The translations under genes were made by a program, and so were the position numbers. This document shows positions 8,314 to 15,817 of a stretch of 64,000 nucleotides of DNA, piece by piece. The DNA is from Streptomyces sp. CB02980. Lineage in GTDB: Bacteria > Actinomycetota > Actinomycetes > Streptomycetales > Streptomycetaceae. The notes under the pieces are model-generated. The model searched no databases. It saw nothing but the letters and a program-made list of their open reading frames with translations, and was not told the origin of the DNA. Within the stretch, counting starts at the first letter, position 1; every line of letters starts with the position of its first letter. Location: positions 62,001 to 126,000 of the forward strand of contig NZ_JACSCH020000008.1 in assembly GCF_014451325.2 (NCBI RefSeq). The letters are read 5' to 3'.

Positions 8314-9546
8314 ATGGCTGTACACACCGCTCTTCCCGTTTTCTCGGACTTCGTCGATGCGTTGTACGCGGCCGAGTTCGATACGTACCACTCCCGTCCG
8401 GACGCCAAGGTGAGGGATTCCGAGGCGTTCGAGGAAATGCGTCGCCATCTGATCGAGCGGAACGCCGGAATGGGGGCGGTGTACTCCTTCGCGGAATCCG
8501 ACGGTGACATCGTCGACTGCGTACCCGCCGAGCGGCAGCCCGGCCTGGCGAGGACCGGGGCCGAGCTGCTGGCGACGCCGGCGGATCCGCCCTCCGCACC
8601 GCAGGCGTACGCGGATCTCCCGGAGTTCGTGACGGAGCCGCCGCAGTCGCCCCCGCCGCAGTTGAGGGCCGACCGCCGCGACCCCTACGACAACCAGATG
8701 CTGTGTCCGGAGGGCACCGTCCCCATTCTGCGGCTCACCTTGGAACAGCTCGTCAGGTTCCCCACGCTGGAGGACTTTCTGCGCGGTGGTCTGCAGGTAC
8801 GGCGTGACGAGCAGGGAGTGGTGAGCCTGGCAGGGAAGTTCTGGGGAAACGCCTACGACACCCGTGACAACCTCGGCGGCGCCAGCGGGGTCAACGTGTG
8901 GGCGCCGTTGGTGTTCGGCGTCGAGTCCTCGGCGTCGCAGCAGTGGTTCACGTCGGGCACCGGCTCGAGCCCGTTCCAGTCCGTGGAGTGCGGCTACCGG
9001 CTGGGACCGCCCTTCGACAACAGGCCGCGGCTGTTCGTGTTCTACACGCCGGACACCTACGCCTCCCTCTGCTACAACGACTGGCATCCCGGTACGTGGG
9101 TCTACCGGACGGGCGCCTCGCACGTCCTCGGGACGGCGCTCACGGCTTCCCAGCCGGGTGCGCCCGTGCAGTACCGCATGGGCTTCTTCCTGACCGGCGG
9201 AGCGTGGTGGTTCAGCATCGGCGGCGACTGGATCGGCTACTACCCGGCCACCCTGTTCGGCTCCGGCACGCTGGCGACCAAGGCGGCAAGCGCCGGTTTC
9301 GGCGGCGAGGTGGGCGGGATCGGATCGTTCCCCGCGATGGGCTCGGGCAAGAAGCCGCCCGCGGGCTACGGGCTGGCCGCGTACCAGCACGACGTGATCG
9401 TGGCCCGGCCAACGGGCGCCGAGTCCGCCAACCTGGCGCCCGAGCCCACCTCCGCGAACTGCTACGGCGTCGACGTGACGAACCACTCCGGGTCGGCGTG
9501 GGGCAGTTACCTCTTCTTCGGTGGCCCGGGCGGACTCAACTGCTGA
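8314..9546 (+). CDS. Bacterial neprosin-family prolyl endopeptidase (glutamate peptidase)
   Basis: 410 residues from ATG 8314, preceded by AGGAAG at 7 nt. The protein follows the plant neprosin layout. Residues 64-78 (DGDIVDCVPAERQPG) match the activation-peptide signature GDIIDCV...QP. CPEGTVPILR (131-140) matches the conserved CPEGTIPIRR. From about 190 the catalytic beta-sandwich domain runs to the end: NVWAPLV, SQQWF, PRLFVFYT, WWFSIGG, FGGEV, MGSG, CYGV, FFGGPGG. The two candidate catalytic glutamates, E225 (VECGY) and E332 (GGEV), lie 107 residues apart, close to the 109 of Nepenthes neprosin (E188/E297, from memory). Family members cleave after proline and are normally secreted; here the N-terminus MAVHTALPVFSDFVDALYAA is not a signal peptide. 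Divergent from the giant-protein/metalloprotease cluster. Confidence 0.88.
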   Translation: MAVHTALPVFSDFVDALYAAEFDTYHSRPDAKVRDSEAFEEMRRHLIERNAGMGAVYSFAESDGDIVDCVPAERQPGLARTGAELLATPADPPSAPQAYADLPEFVTEPPQSPPPQLRADRRDPYDNQMLCPEGTVPILRLTLEQLVRFPTLEDFLRGGLQVRRDEQGVVSLAGKFWGNAYDTRDNLGGASGVNVWAPLVFGVESSASQQWFTSGTGSSPFQSVECGYRLGPPFDNRPRLFVFYTPDTYASLCYNDWHPGTWVYRTGASHVLGTALTASQPGAPVQYRMGFFLTGGAWWFSIGGDWIGYYPATLFGSGTLATKAASAGFGGEVGGIGSFPAMGSGKKPPAGYGLAAYQHDVIVARPTGAESANLAPEPTSANCYGVDVTNHSGSAWGSYLFFGGPGGLNC

Positions 9547-9641
9547 CCCGCGCCGGGTGGTTCCTGCCTCGGACCTCTCCTCAGGGTCCGGACCGCCACG
9601 TCAGGGGAGGGCAGGGACGCGGCCCGGGCCGAGTGACTCGA

Positions 9642-9647
9642 TAGCCT
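9642..9647 (+). promoter_or_regulatory. -10 hexamer TAGCCT, probable leaderless start of the HipA-like gene
   Basis: TAGCCT lies 6 nt before the ATG at 9654, so transcription would begin at or next to the start codon. No convincing -35 box is visible. Confidence 0.4.
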
Positions 9648-9653
9648 GGGGAA

Positions 9654-10499
9654 ATGCTTACCGAAGTGACAGCGACCCGCTATGTCACGCCCTTGCGTGA
9701 GGGCGGCTCGCTTCCCGGGATCGTCGAGGCCGACGACCTCGGCACCTATGTCATGAAGTTCACCGGCGCCGGCCAGGGACGCAAGACCCTGGTCGCCGAG
9801 GTCATCTGCGGGCAGCTCGCCCGTCGGCTCGGTCTGCGGGTGCCCGAGCTCGTCACCATTCAGCTCGACCCCGTCATCGGACTCTCCGAGCCCGACGAGG
9901 AGGTGCAGGAGCTGCTCAAGGCGAGCGGCGGGCTCAATCTGGGCATGGACTACCTCCCCGGCTCGCTGGGCTTCGACCCGCTGGCGTACGAGGTGGACCC
10001 CGTCGAGGCCGGCAAGGTCGTCTGGTTCGACGCGGTGATCAACAACGTCGACCGTTCCTGGCGGAACCCGAACATGCTCGTCTGGCACGGCGACCTGTGG
10101 CTCATCGACCACGGCGCCACCATGATCTGGCACCACAACTGGCCTGGCGCCCAGGCGTCCGCCGCCAAGCCGTACGACGCCTCCGACCACGTGCTCGCCC
10201 GCTACGCGCCGGACATCACCGCCGCGGCCGCCGCACTGGCCCCGCTCGTCACCCGCGAGCTGCTCGACGAGATCGCCGCAGACGTGCCCGACGAGTGGCT
10301 CGTCGACGAGCCCGGCTTCGACAGCACGGACGAGGTGCGCGCCGCCTACGTCGCGGCGCTGCTGCCGCGCGCCGCCACCATCCACGAGCGGATCACGCTC
10401 GGCCCCCGGACCGAGAGCCGGCCGCAGCAGCCGCCGGGCTGGCTCGCCGAGCGCCTCGCGCCCCGGACGCACTCCACCGAGAAGGACAGCACCCCGTGA
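9654..10499 (+). CDS. HipA-family kinase-like protein
   Basis: 281 residues. It has HipA-family kinase landmarks without the full HipA length (usually about 440): a nucleotide-binding start YVMKFTGAGQGRKTLVAEVI (about 32-51), catalytic-loop-like FDAVINNVDRSWRNPNML (about 123-140) with the N..D pair, and the metal-binding LIDHGATM (about 148). The tail is proline/arginine-rich. HipA phosphorylates glutamyl-tRNA synthetase, but this compact actinobacterial form has no known target. The stop overlaps the GTG of the DUF3037 gene (GTGA), so the pair is translationally coupled and probably acts together. No HipB-like antitoxin with a helix-turn-helix is adjacent. Confidence 0.8.
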   Translation: MLTEVTATRYVTPLREGGSLPGIVEADDLGTYVMKFTGAGQGRKTLVAEVICGQLARRLGLRVPELVTIQLDPVIGLSEPDEEVQELLKASGGLNLGMDYLPGSLGFDPLAYEVDPVEAGKVVWFDAVINNVDRSWRNPNMLVWHGDLWLIDHGATMIWHHNWPGAQASAAKPYDASDHVLARYAPDITAAAAALAPLVTRELLDEIAADVPDEWLVDEPGFDSTDEVRAAYVAALLPRAATIHERITLGPRTESRPQQPPGWLAERLAPRTHSTEKDSTP

Positions 10500-10879
10500 C
10501 CGACCGTGATGTCTTCGAGTACGCGCTGCTGCGCGTGGTGCCGCGGGTCGAGCGCGGTGAGTGCTTCAACGCGGGCGTGGTCGTCTACTGCCGCGCCCGC
10601 TCCTACGTGGCCGCCCGTACGCACCTGGACGAGGCGAAGCTGTCGGTGCTGGACCCGGCGGCCGACGTGACCGGGGTGCGGGCAGCCCTGCGCGCGGTCG
10701 AGGGGGTCTGCCTGGGGGGTGACGCCGCCGGCCAGGCCGCGGGTGACGACGCCGGACGGCGCTTCCGCTGGCTGATCGCGCCGCGCTCCACGGTCGTCCA
10801 GCCGGGGCCGGTCCACACCGGCCTCACCACCGACCCGGAGGCCGAGGTGGAGCGGCTGCTCGACCTCCTCGTGCGCTGA
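10496..10879 (+). CDS. DUF3037 family protein
   Basis: 127 residues from GTG 10496, overlapping the kinase stop by 4 nt. It shows the DUF3037 pattern: YALLRVVPRVERGECFNAGVVVYC near the N-terminus, then FRWLIAPRSTVVQPGPVHTG and a closing EVERLLDLLVR. Soluble, no signal. DUF3037 genes commonly pair with short HipA-like kinases in actinobacteria (recalled, not checked), which suggests a regulatory or structural partner supplying what the short kinase lacks. Function unproven. Confidence 0.8.
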   Translation: MTDRDVFEYALLRVVPRVERGECFNAGVVVYCRARSYVAARTHLDEAKLSVLDPAADVTGVRAALRAVEGVCLGGDAAGQAAGDDAGRRFRWLIAPRSTVVQPGPVHTGLTTDPEAEVERLLDLLVR

Positions 10880-10933
10880 GCGCCCTCGCCGCGCCCGAGA
10901 GATCGCCCCGCCTCGCCCGACGGATCGCCCCGT

Positions 10934-10974
10934 CCCGCCCGGCCGAGCCCGCCCGTGCCGAGCGGCCGGGCGGG
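10934..10974 (+). terminator. GC-rich hairpin after the kinase/DUF3037 pair
   Basis: Perfect 12-bp arms CCCGCCCGGCCG and CGGCCGGGCGGG with a 17-nt loop, 55 bp after the DUF3037 stop. No U-tract, as usual in Streptomyces. Confidence 0.6.
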
Positions 10975-11028
10975 CCGCGCGTCTCCGTGCCCGGCGACGG
11001 GGAGTGACCGGGTGCACCCGGTGGGCCG

Positions 11029-11057
11029 TTGACACCGGGTGCCAGGGCTTCTAGCGT
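11029..11057 (+). promoter_or_regulatory. Strong promoter TTGACA-N17-TAGCGT for the SDR operon
   Basis: Consensus -35 at 11029-11034 and -10 TAGCGT at 11052-11057 with optimal 17-nt spacing. Predicted start near 11064, leaving about a 100-nt leader that contains the dyad operator at 11077. Confidence 0.7.
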
Positions 11058-11076
11058 CTCGTTCTGCGGACGATAC

Positions 11077-11090
11077 TAAGCGGTCGCTCA
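11077..11090. promoter_or_regulatory. TetR-type operator TAAGCG-GT-CGCTCA
   Basis: Half-sites TAAGCG and CGCTCA (5 of 6 symmetric) sit just downstream of the predicted start, placed to block elongation or initiation. The motif resembles operators of TetR-family regulators of lipid genes. No regulator gene is adjacent, so control in trans is inferred. Confidence 0.5.
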
Positions 11091-11162
11091 TGTGCGGGAC
11101 GCAGGAGCGGGTGACCGGTTCGACCGCGACCAGGGACGATCCAAGGGCGAGGAGAACCAAGC

Positions 11163-11924
11163 ATGTCCACCACCGAGCAGCGCGTAGCCGTCGTCACGGG
11201 TGCCGCACGGGGTATCGGGGCCGCCACGGCGCTCCGCCTCGCGGCCGAGGGCCGCGCCGTCGCCGTACTCGACCTCGACGAGGCGGCCTGCAAGGACACC
11301 GTCGAGAAGATCACCGCTGCGGGCGGCACCGCCCTCGCGGTCGGCTGCGACGTCTCCGACGGCGCCCAGGTGGAGGCAGCCGTCGCGCGCGTCGCCGCCG
11401 AGCTCGGCGCGCCGACGATCCTCGTCAACAACGCGGGTGTGCTCCGCGACAACCTGCTCTTCAAGATGTCGGAGTCCGACTGGGACCTCGTCATGAACGT
11501 GCACCTCAAGGGTGCCTTCCTGATGGCGAAGGCCTGCCAGAAGCACATGGTGGACGCGGGCTTCGGCCGGATCGTCTCGCTCTCCTCCTCCTCGGCCCTG
11601 GGCAACCGCGGCCAGGCCAACTACTCGGCCGTGAAGGCCGGTCTCCAGGGCCTCACCAAGACCCTCGCCAAGGAGCTCGGCAAGTTCGGCATCACCGCCA
11701 ACGCCGTCGCCCCGGGCTTCATCGTCACCGAGATGACCGCGCAGACCGCCGAGCGCGTCGGCATGGGCTTCGAGGACTTCCAGGCCGCCGCCGCGTCCAT
11801 GATCCCGGTGCAGCGGGTCGGCCGCCCCGAGGACGTCGCCAACGCGATCGCCTTCTTCGCCGGCGACGACGCCGGCTTCGTCTCCGGCCAGGTCATGTAC
11901 GTGGCCGGCGGCCCGCTCAACTGA
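11163..11924 (+). CDS. fabG: SDR oxidoreductase, FabG-type 3-oxoacyl reductase
   Basis: 253 residues, standard classical SDR length. Visible motifs: cofactor loop TGAARGIG (about 12-19), NNAG (about 89), catalytic Ser in SLSSSSALG, YSAVK (about 155) and the C-terminal GFVSGQVMYVAGG. It should reduce a 3-oxo-acyl thioester or similar ketone with NAD(P)H in the cytosol. It heads a two-gene operon with another SDR 29 bp downstream, behind a strong promoter and TetR-type operator, which fits fatty acid or polyketide-like metabolism. Streptomyces has many FabG paralogues and no other fab genes are nearby, so this is probably not the housekeeping copy. Confidence 0.85.
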   Translation: MSTTEQRVAVVTGAARGIGAATALRLAAEGRAVAVLDLDEAACKDTVEKITAAGGTALAVGCDVSDGAQVEAAVARVAAELGAPTILVNNAGVLRDNLLFKMSESDWDLVMNVHLKGAFLMAKACQKHMVDAGFGRIVSLSSSSALGNRGQANYSAVKAGLQGLTKTLAKELGKFGITANAVAPGFIVTEMTAQTAERVGMGFEDFQAAAASMIPVQRVGRPEDVANAIAFFAGDDAGFVSGQVMYVAGGPLN

Positions 11925-11953
11925 CGACCGGCATCGAGAGGAGCACGGCAGAC

Positions 11954-12721
11954 ATGACCGCACAGGAACGGCCGGAACCGTCCGGCAAGGTCGCCCTCGT
12001 CACCGGCGCCAGCCGGGGCATCGGCTACGGCATCGCCGAGGCGCTCGTCGCCCGCGGCGACCGGGTCGTCATCACCGGACGCGGCGAGGAGGCCCTCAAG
12101 GAGGCCGTGGAGCGCCTCGGCGCCGACCGGGCGATCGGCGTCCCCGGCAAGGCCCACGACGAGGCGCACCAGGCCGCCGCCGTGGAGGCGGCGATGGACG
12201 GCTTCGGCCGGGTGGACTTCCTGATCAACAACGCCGGTACGAACCCGGTCTTCGGCCCCATCGCCGACCTGGACCTCGGGGTGGCCCGCAAGGTCTTCGA
12301 GACCAACGTGGTCTCCGCGCTCGGCTTCGCCCAGCGGACCTGGCACGCCTGGCAGAAGGAGCACGGCGGGGCGATCGTGAACATCGCCTCGGTCGCCGGT
12401 GTCTCCGCCTCGCCCTTCATCGGCGCGTACGGAATCAGCAAGGCCGCGATGATCAACCTGACCATTCAGCTGGCCCATGAATTCGCCCCGCTCGTGCGGG
12501 TCAACGCGATTGCCCCGGCGGTCGTGAAGACGAAATTCGCGCAGGCGCTGTACGAGGGCCGGGAGGCGGAGGCCGCCGCCGCCTACCCGCTGGGCCGGCT
12601 CGGCGAGCCCGAGGACATCGGTGGCGCGGCCGCCTTCCTCACCTCGTCCCAGTCGGAGTGGATCACCGGCCAGACCCTCGTGGTCGACGGCGGGATTTTC
12701 CTGAACGCCGGAGTCGGGTGA
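11954..12721 (+). CDS. SDR family oxidoreductase
   Basis: 255 residues from ATG 11954 with a purine-rich GAGAGGAG about 11 nt upstream. Classical SDR motifs: TGASRGIGYG (about 18), NNAGT (about 93), SVAGVSAS, YGISK (about 160) and the closing WITGQTLVVDGG. Substrate unknown. Only 29 bp from the FabG-type gene and on the same strand, so co-transcribed; the two may act on related acyl or alcohol substrates. The GC-rich hairpin at 12730 follows. Confidence 0.85.
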   Translation: MTAQERPEPSGKVALVTGASRGIGYGIAEALVARGDRVVITGRGEEALKEAVERLGADRAIGVPGKAHDEAHQAAAVEAAMDGFGRVDFLINNAGTNPVFGPIADLDLGVARKVFETNVVSALGFAQRTWHAWQKEHGGAIVNIASVAGVSASPFIGAYGISKAAMINLTIQLAHEFAPLVRVNAIAPAVVKTKFAQALYEGREAEAAAAYPLGRLGEPEDIGGAAAFLTSSQSEWITGQTLVVDGGIFLNAGVG

Positions 12722-12729
12722 CCGATAAT

Positions 12730-12756
12730 CGGACACTTTCCGGATTTCGTGTCCGG
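12730..12756 (+). terminator. Hairpin after the SDR operon
   Basis: Arms CGGACAC and GTGTCCG with a 12-nt loop (plus one wobble pair), 8 bp after the second SDR stop. Confidence 0.5.
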
Positions 12757-12790
12757 ATTGAACCCGGTTATACGTCGAATGCCTCAAGTG

Positions 12791-12836
12791 CCCCGTCAGG
12801 CTCGAACATTGACCTGACGGGGTGCTGCGGTATCGT
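12791..12836 (+). promoter_or_regulatory. Promoter with perfect inverted-repeat operator for the solute-binding protein
   Basis: A perfect dyad, CCCCGTCAGG (12791-12800) and CCTGACGGGG (12813-12822), overlaps a -35 box TTGACC (12809-12814). A -10 TATCGT lies 16 nt further on (12831-12836). The overlap suggests a repressor site rather than a terminator. Confidence 0.5.
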
Positions 12837-12869
12837 CGGCCGACCCGTGGCTGAACGAGGAGCGTGCAC

Positions 12870-14447
12870 GTGTTCAACCGGACCAGTCTGCAGGCCGCTG
12901 CAGCCCTTGTGTCCATATCCCTGGTAACCGGATGCAGTGTCTTCTCTGACAGTGATTCGGCCGGGGATCAGAGAATCGTCGTCGGTACGACGAGCTCTCC
13001 CACCACGCTTGACCCGGCTGCCGCCTGGGACAATTCCTGGGAGCTCTTCCGGAATGTCTTCCAGACCCTGGTGAGTTTCCCGACGGGCAGCACGACCCCG
13101 GATTCCGACGCCGCGGACTGCAAGTTCTCGGACACCTCCAGCCGGGTCTTCGAGTGCAAGCTCCTGGAGGGCCTCACGTTCTCCAATGGGCACAAGCTGG
13201 ACGCAAAGGCCGTGCAGTACTCGATCGAGCGCATCCGCACGATCAACCACAAGGGCGGCCCGAACGGCATGCTCGGCTCGCTCGACAAGATCGAGACCGT
13301 CGGCGACCGGACCATCGTCTTCCGGCTCAACAAGTCGGACGCCACCTTCCCGATGGTCCTCGCCACGCCGGCGATGTCCCTCGTGGACCCGGCCGAGTAC
13401 CCGGCCGACCGGCTCCGCACGGACGGCAAGCTCACCGGCTCGGGGCCGTACGTCCTCGACTCGTACACCGAGCGCGAGTCGGCGGAGCTGACCAAGAACC
13501 CCACGTACAAGGGCTTCGCCGACCGTAAGAACGGCGGCGTGACCATCCGGTACTTCGACGAGTCCGAGGCGATGGTCGCCGCGCTCAAGAAGAAGGAGAT
13601 CGACGCCACCTACCGCGGCCTCACCGCCGAGGAGGTCATCGAGCTCCAGGACGACAAGCCCGAGAACCAGGGCCTGCAGATCGTCGAGTCGACCGGCGCC
13701 GACATCCGCTACCTGGTCTTCAACACCCAGGACCCCACGATCGCCAAGCCCGCGGTCCGCAAGGCCATCGCCCAGGTCGTCGACCGCGACGAACTGGTCA
13801 GCAAGGTCTACCAGGGCACCGCCGAGCCCCTGTACTCCATGGTGCCCAAGGGAATCGCCGCCCACACCACCAAGTTCTTCGACCGCTTCGGCGACCCGGA
13901 CGCCAAGAAGGCCAAGAAGATCCTCCGCGAGGCCGGCATCACCGAGCCCGTCGAGCTGAAGTTCTGGTACACGACGGACCGCTACGGCTCATCGACGGCC
14001 GCCGAGTTCAAGGAACTCAAGCGCCAGCTGGAGGAGACCGGCCTCTTCGAGGTCGCCATCGAGGGCAAGCCCTGGAAGGACTTCCAGGCGGGCTACCAGA
14101 AGGGCGAGTACCCGGTCTTCGGCCGCGGCTGGTTCCCCGACTTCCCGGACCCGGACAACTTCGTGGCGCCGTTCGTCGGCAAGGAGAACGTCCTCGGTAC
14201 GCCGTACCTGAGCCCCAGGATCACCGGCGAACTGCTCCCGAAGTCCCGCCGTGAGAGCGATCGCGGGACCGTCACGGACGAGTTCGTGGAGGCCCAGGAG
14301 ATCATGGTCCAGGACGTCCGGCTGCTGCCCCTGTGGCAGGGCAAGCTGTACATCGCGGCCCGTGACGACATCGGCGGCGGCGAGGGCGCGCTCGACCCGC
14401 AGACCGTCATGCAGCTCTGGGAGCTGAGCCGCCGGGCCAGCTGGTAG
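12870..14447 (+). CDS. ABC transporter solute-binding lipoprotein, oligopeptide family (SBP_bac_5)
   Basis: 525 residues from GTG 12870. An earlier GTG at 12864 lies only 1 nt after the ribosome site GAGGAG, whereas 12870 is 7 nt away. Signal peptide ends in the lipobox LVTGC (Cys about 22), so the mature protein is lipid-anchored outside the membrane. The mature part begins with the family pattern IVVGTTSSPTTLDPA and includes GSGPYVLDSYT and VRKAIAQVVDRDELV. It should capture peptides or similar solutes for an ABC importer. No permease or ATPase genes adjoin it, so it is an orphan receptor. A promoter overlapped by a perfect dyad precedes it. Confidence 0.88.
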   Translation: MFNRTSLQAAAALVSISLVTGCSVFSDSDSAGDQRIVVGTTSSPTTLDPAAAWDNSWELFRNVFQTLVSFPTGSTTPDSDAADCKFSDTSSRVFECKLLEGLTFSNGHKLDAKAVQYSIERIRTINHKGGPNGMLGSLDKIETVGDRTIVFRLNKSDATFPMVLATPAMSLVDPAEYPADRLRTDGKLTGSGPYVLDSYTERESAELTKNPTYKGFADRKNGGVTIRYFDESEAMVAALKKKEIDATYRGLTAEEVIELQDDKPENQGLQIVESTGADIRYLVFNTQDPTIAKPAVRKAIAQVVDRDELVSKVYQGTAEPLYSMVPKGIAAHTTKFFDRFGDPDAKKAKKILREAGITEPVELKFWYTTDRYGSSTAAEFKELKRQLEETGLFEVAIEGKPWKDFQAGYQKGEYPVFGRGWFPDFPDPDNFVAPFVGKENVLGTPYLSPRITGELLPKSRRESDRGTVTDEFVEAQEIMVQDVRLLPLWQGKLYIAARDDIGGGEGALDPQTVMQLWELSRRASW

Positions 14448-14479
14448 GACCCGGGGCCGGCGGGGAGCCGGGAGCCTGT

Positions 14480-14502
14480 GGGGGCCACTGTCAGTGGCCC
14501 CC
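14480..14502 (+). terminator. Hairpin terminator after the solute-binding protein
   Basis: Perfect 10-bp stem GGGGGCCACT/AGTGGCCCCC with a 3-nt loop, 33 bp after the stop and before ung. Confidence 0.75.
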
Positions 14503-14552
14503 GGTAGGTTCGTGGACGGAGTAACAGGAACGTCCACCGGAGGTTGTTGACC

Positions 14553-15236
14553 GTGACCGACACCAGCATGCTGCCCGAGTCCTGGCGGGGTGTTCTCGGC
14601 GAGGAGCTGCAGAAGCCGTACTTCGCGCAGCTCACCGAGTTCGTCGAGGAGGAGCGCGCCAAGGGACCGGTCTTCCCGCCGAAGGACGAGGTGTTCGCCG
14701 CCCTCGACGCCACCCCGTACGACAAGGTGAAGGTCCTGATCCTCGGTCAGGACCCGTACCACGGCGAGGGGCAGGGTCACGGTCTCTGCTTCTCGGTCCG
14801 GCCCGGGGTGAAGACCCCGCCCTCCCTGCGGAACATCTACAAGGAGATGCAGGCCGAGCTCGGCCACCCCGTCCCGGACAACGGCTATCTGATGCCGTGG
14901 GCCGAGCAGGGCGTCCTCCTGCTCAACGCCGTGCTGACCGTCCGCTCCGGCGAGGCGAACTCGCACAAGGGCAAGGGCTGGGAGAAGTTCACCGACGCGG
15001 TGATCACCGCCGTCGCCTCGCGTCCCGACCCCGCCGTCTTCGTCCTCTGGGGCAACTACGCCCAGAAGAAGCTGCCCCTCATCGACGAGGAGCGGCACGT
15101 GGTGGTCAAGGGCGCCCACCCCTCGCCGCTCTCGGCGAAGAAGTTCTTCGGATCGAAGCCCTTCACCCAGATCGACGGGGCCGTCGCGGCCCAGGGACAC
15201 GAGCCGATCGACTGGCGCATCCCCGACCTCGGCTGA
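14553..15236 (+). CDS. ung: Uracil-DNA glycosylase, family 1
   Basis: 227 residues from GTG 14553, with GGAGG 9 nt upstream; TTG codons at 14544/14547 are too close to that site. It removes uracil from DNA by hydrolysing the N-glycosidic bond, the first step of base excision repair. Hallmarks visible: water-activating GQDPYHGEGQGHGLCFSV (Asp about 65), LLLNAVLTV, WGNYAQKK, and the DNA-intercalation loop HPSPLSA. Length is normal. Single gene between a terminator and a TPR-like gene. Confidence 0.95.
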   Translation: MTDTSMLPESWRGVLGEELQKPYFAQLTEFVEEERAKGPVFPPKDEVFAALDATPYDKVKVLILGQDPYHGEGQGHGLCFSVRPGVKTPPSLRNIYKEMQAELGHPVPDNGYLMPWAEQGVLLLNAVLTVRSGEANSHKGKGWEKFTDAVITAVASRPDPAVFVLWGNYAQKKLPLIDEERHVVVKGAHPSPLSAKKFFGSKPFTQIDGAVAAQGHEPIDWRIPDLG

Positions 15237-15306
15237 GCCTCGGCCCGATCCGGCCCCGGTGCGGCTAGCGTCGGCTCTCCCAGTGGGTGAGCGGGTGGAG
15301 GTCGCG

Positions 15307-15780
15307 GTGACCGAGCAGCAGCAGGTGTCGGACGACGGGGTCATGACCAGGATCGGGCAGGCGATGATGCTGCTCCACGGCGGCGACCGCGAGGAGGCAC
15401 GCAACCGCTTCGGACTGCTCTGGCAGCAGATCGGCCCGGACGGGGACCCCCTGCACCGGTGCACCCTCGCGCACTACATGGCGGACGCCCAGGACGACCT
15501 CGACACCGAGCTGGCCTGGGACCTGCGGGCCCTCAGCGCGGCGGAGGGGCTCGCGGAGGAGCGGCTGGCCGAGCACGGCTCCGCTGTCGCCCTCCGGGCG
15601 CTGTACCCCTCGCTCCACCTCAACCTGGCCGCCGACTACGTCAAACTCCAGCGGCCCGACGCCGCGCGGGTCCATCTGGACCGGGCCCGCGCCGCCTCGG
15701 ACCACCTCGACGACGACGGCTACGGGAACGGTGTGCGGGCCGCGATCGAGCGCCTGGAGCTGCGGCTTCGGGGAATGTGA
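15307..15780 (+). CDS. TPR-like helical protein
   Basis: 157 residues from GTG 15307 (GGAGG 5 nt upstream; upstream frame to 15259 lacks a site). Entirely helical with tetratricopeptide-like pairs: IGQAMMLLHGGDREEARNRF, CTLAHYMADAQDD, LNLAADYVKLQRPDAARVHL. No signal peptide. Such proteins usually mediate protein contacts; no partner is evident. Common in Streptomyces next to ung as far as I recall, without a known function. Confidence 0.75.
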   Translation: MTEQQQVSDDGVMTRIGQAMMLLHGGDREEARNRFGLLWQQIGPDGDPLHRCTLAHYMADAQDDLDTELAWDLRALSAAEGLAEERLAEHGSAVALRALYPSLHLNLAADYVKLQRPDAARVHLDRARAASDHLDDDGYGNGVRAAIERLELRLRGM

Positions 15781-15817
15781 GGGCCGGGGGTCTGCGCAGG
15801 CCGCTCGCCCCGGAGCC

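Noticed and set aside
9654..10879. Complete HipBA toxin-antitoxin system
   Set aside because: No HipB-type helix-turn-helix is adjacent, and the kinase is much shorter than HipA.
12791..12822. Terminator for the SDR operon
   Set aside because: It overlaps the -35 box of a good promoter and another hairpin at 12730 already ends the operon. An operator fits better, though termination is not excluded.
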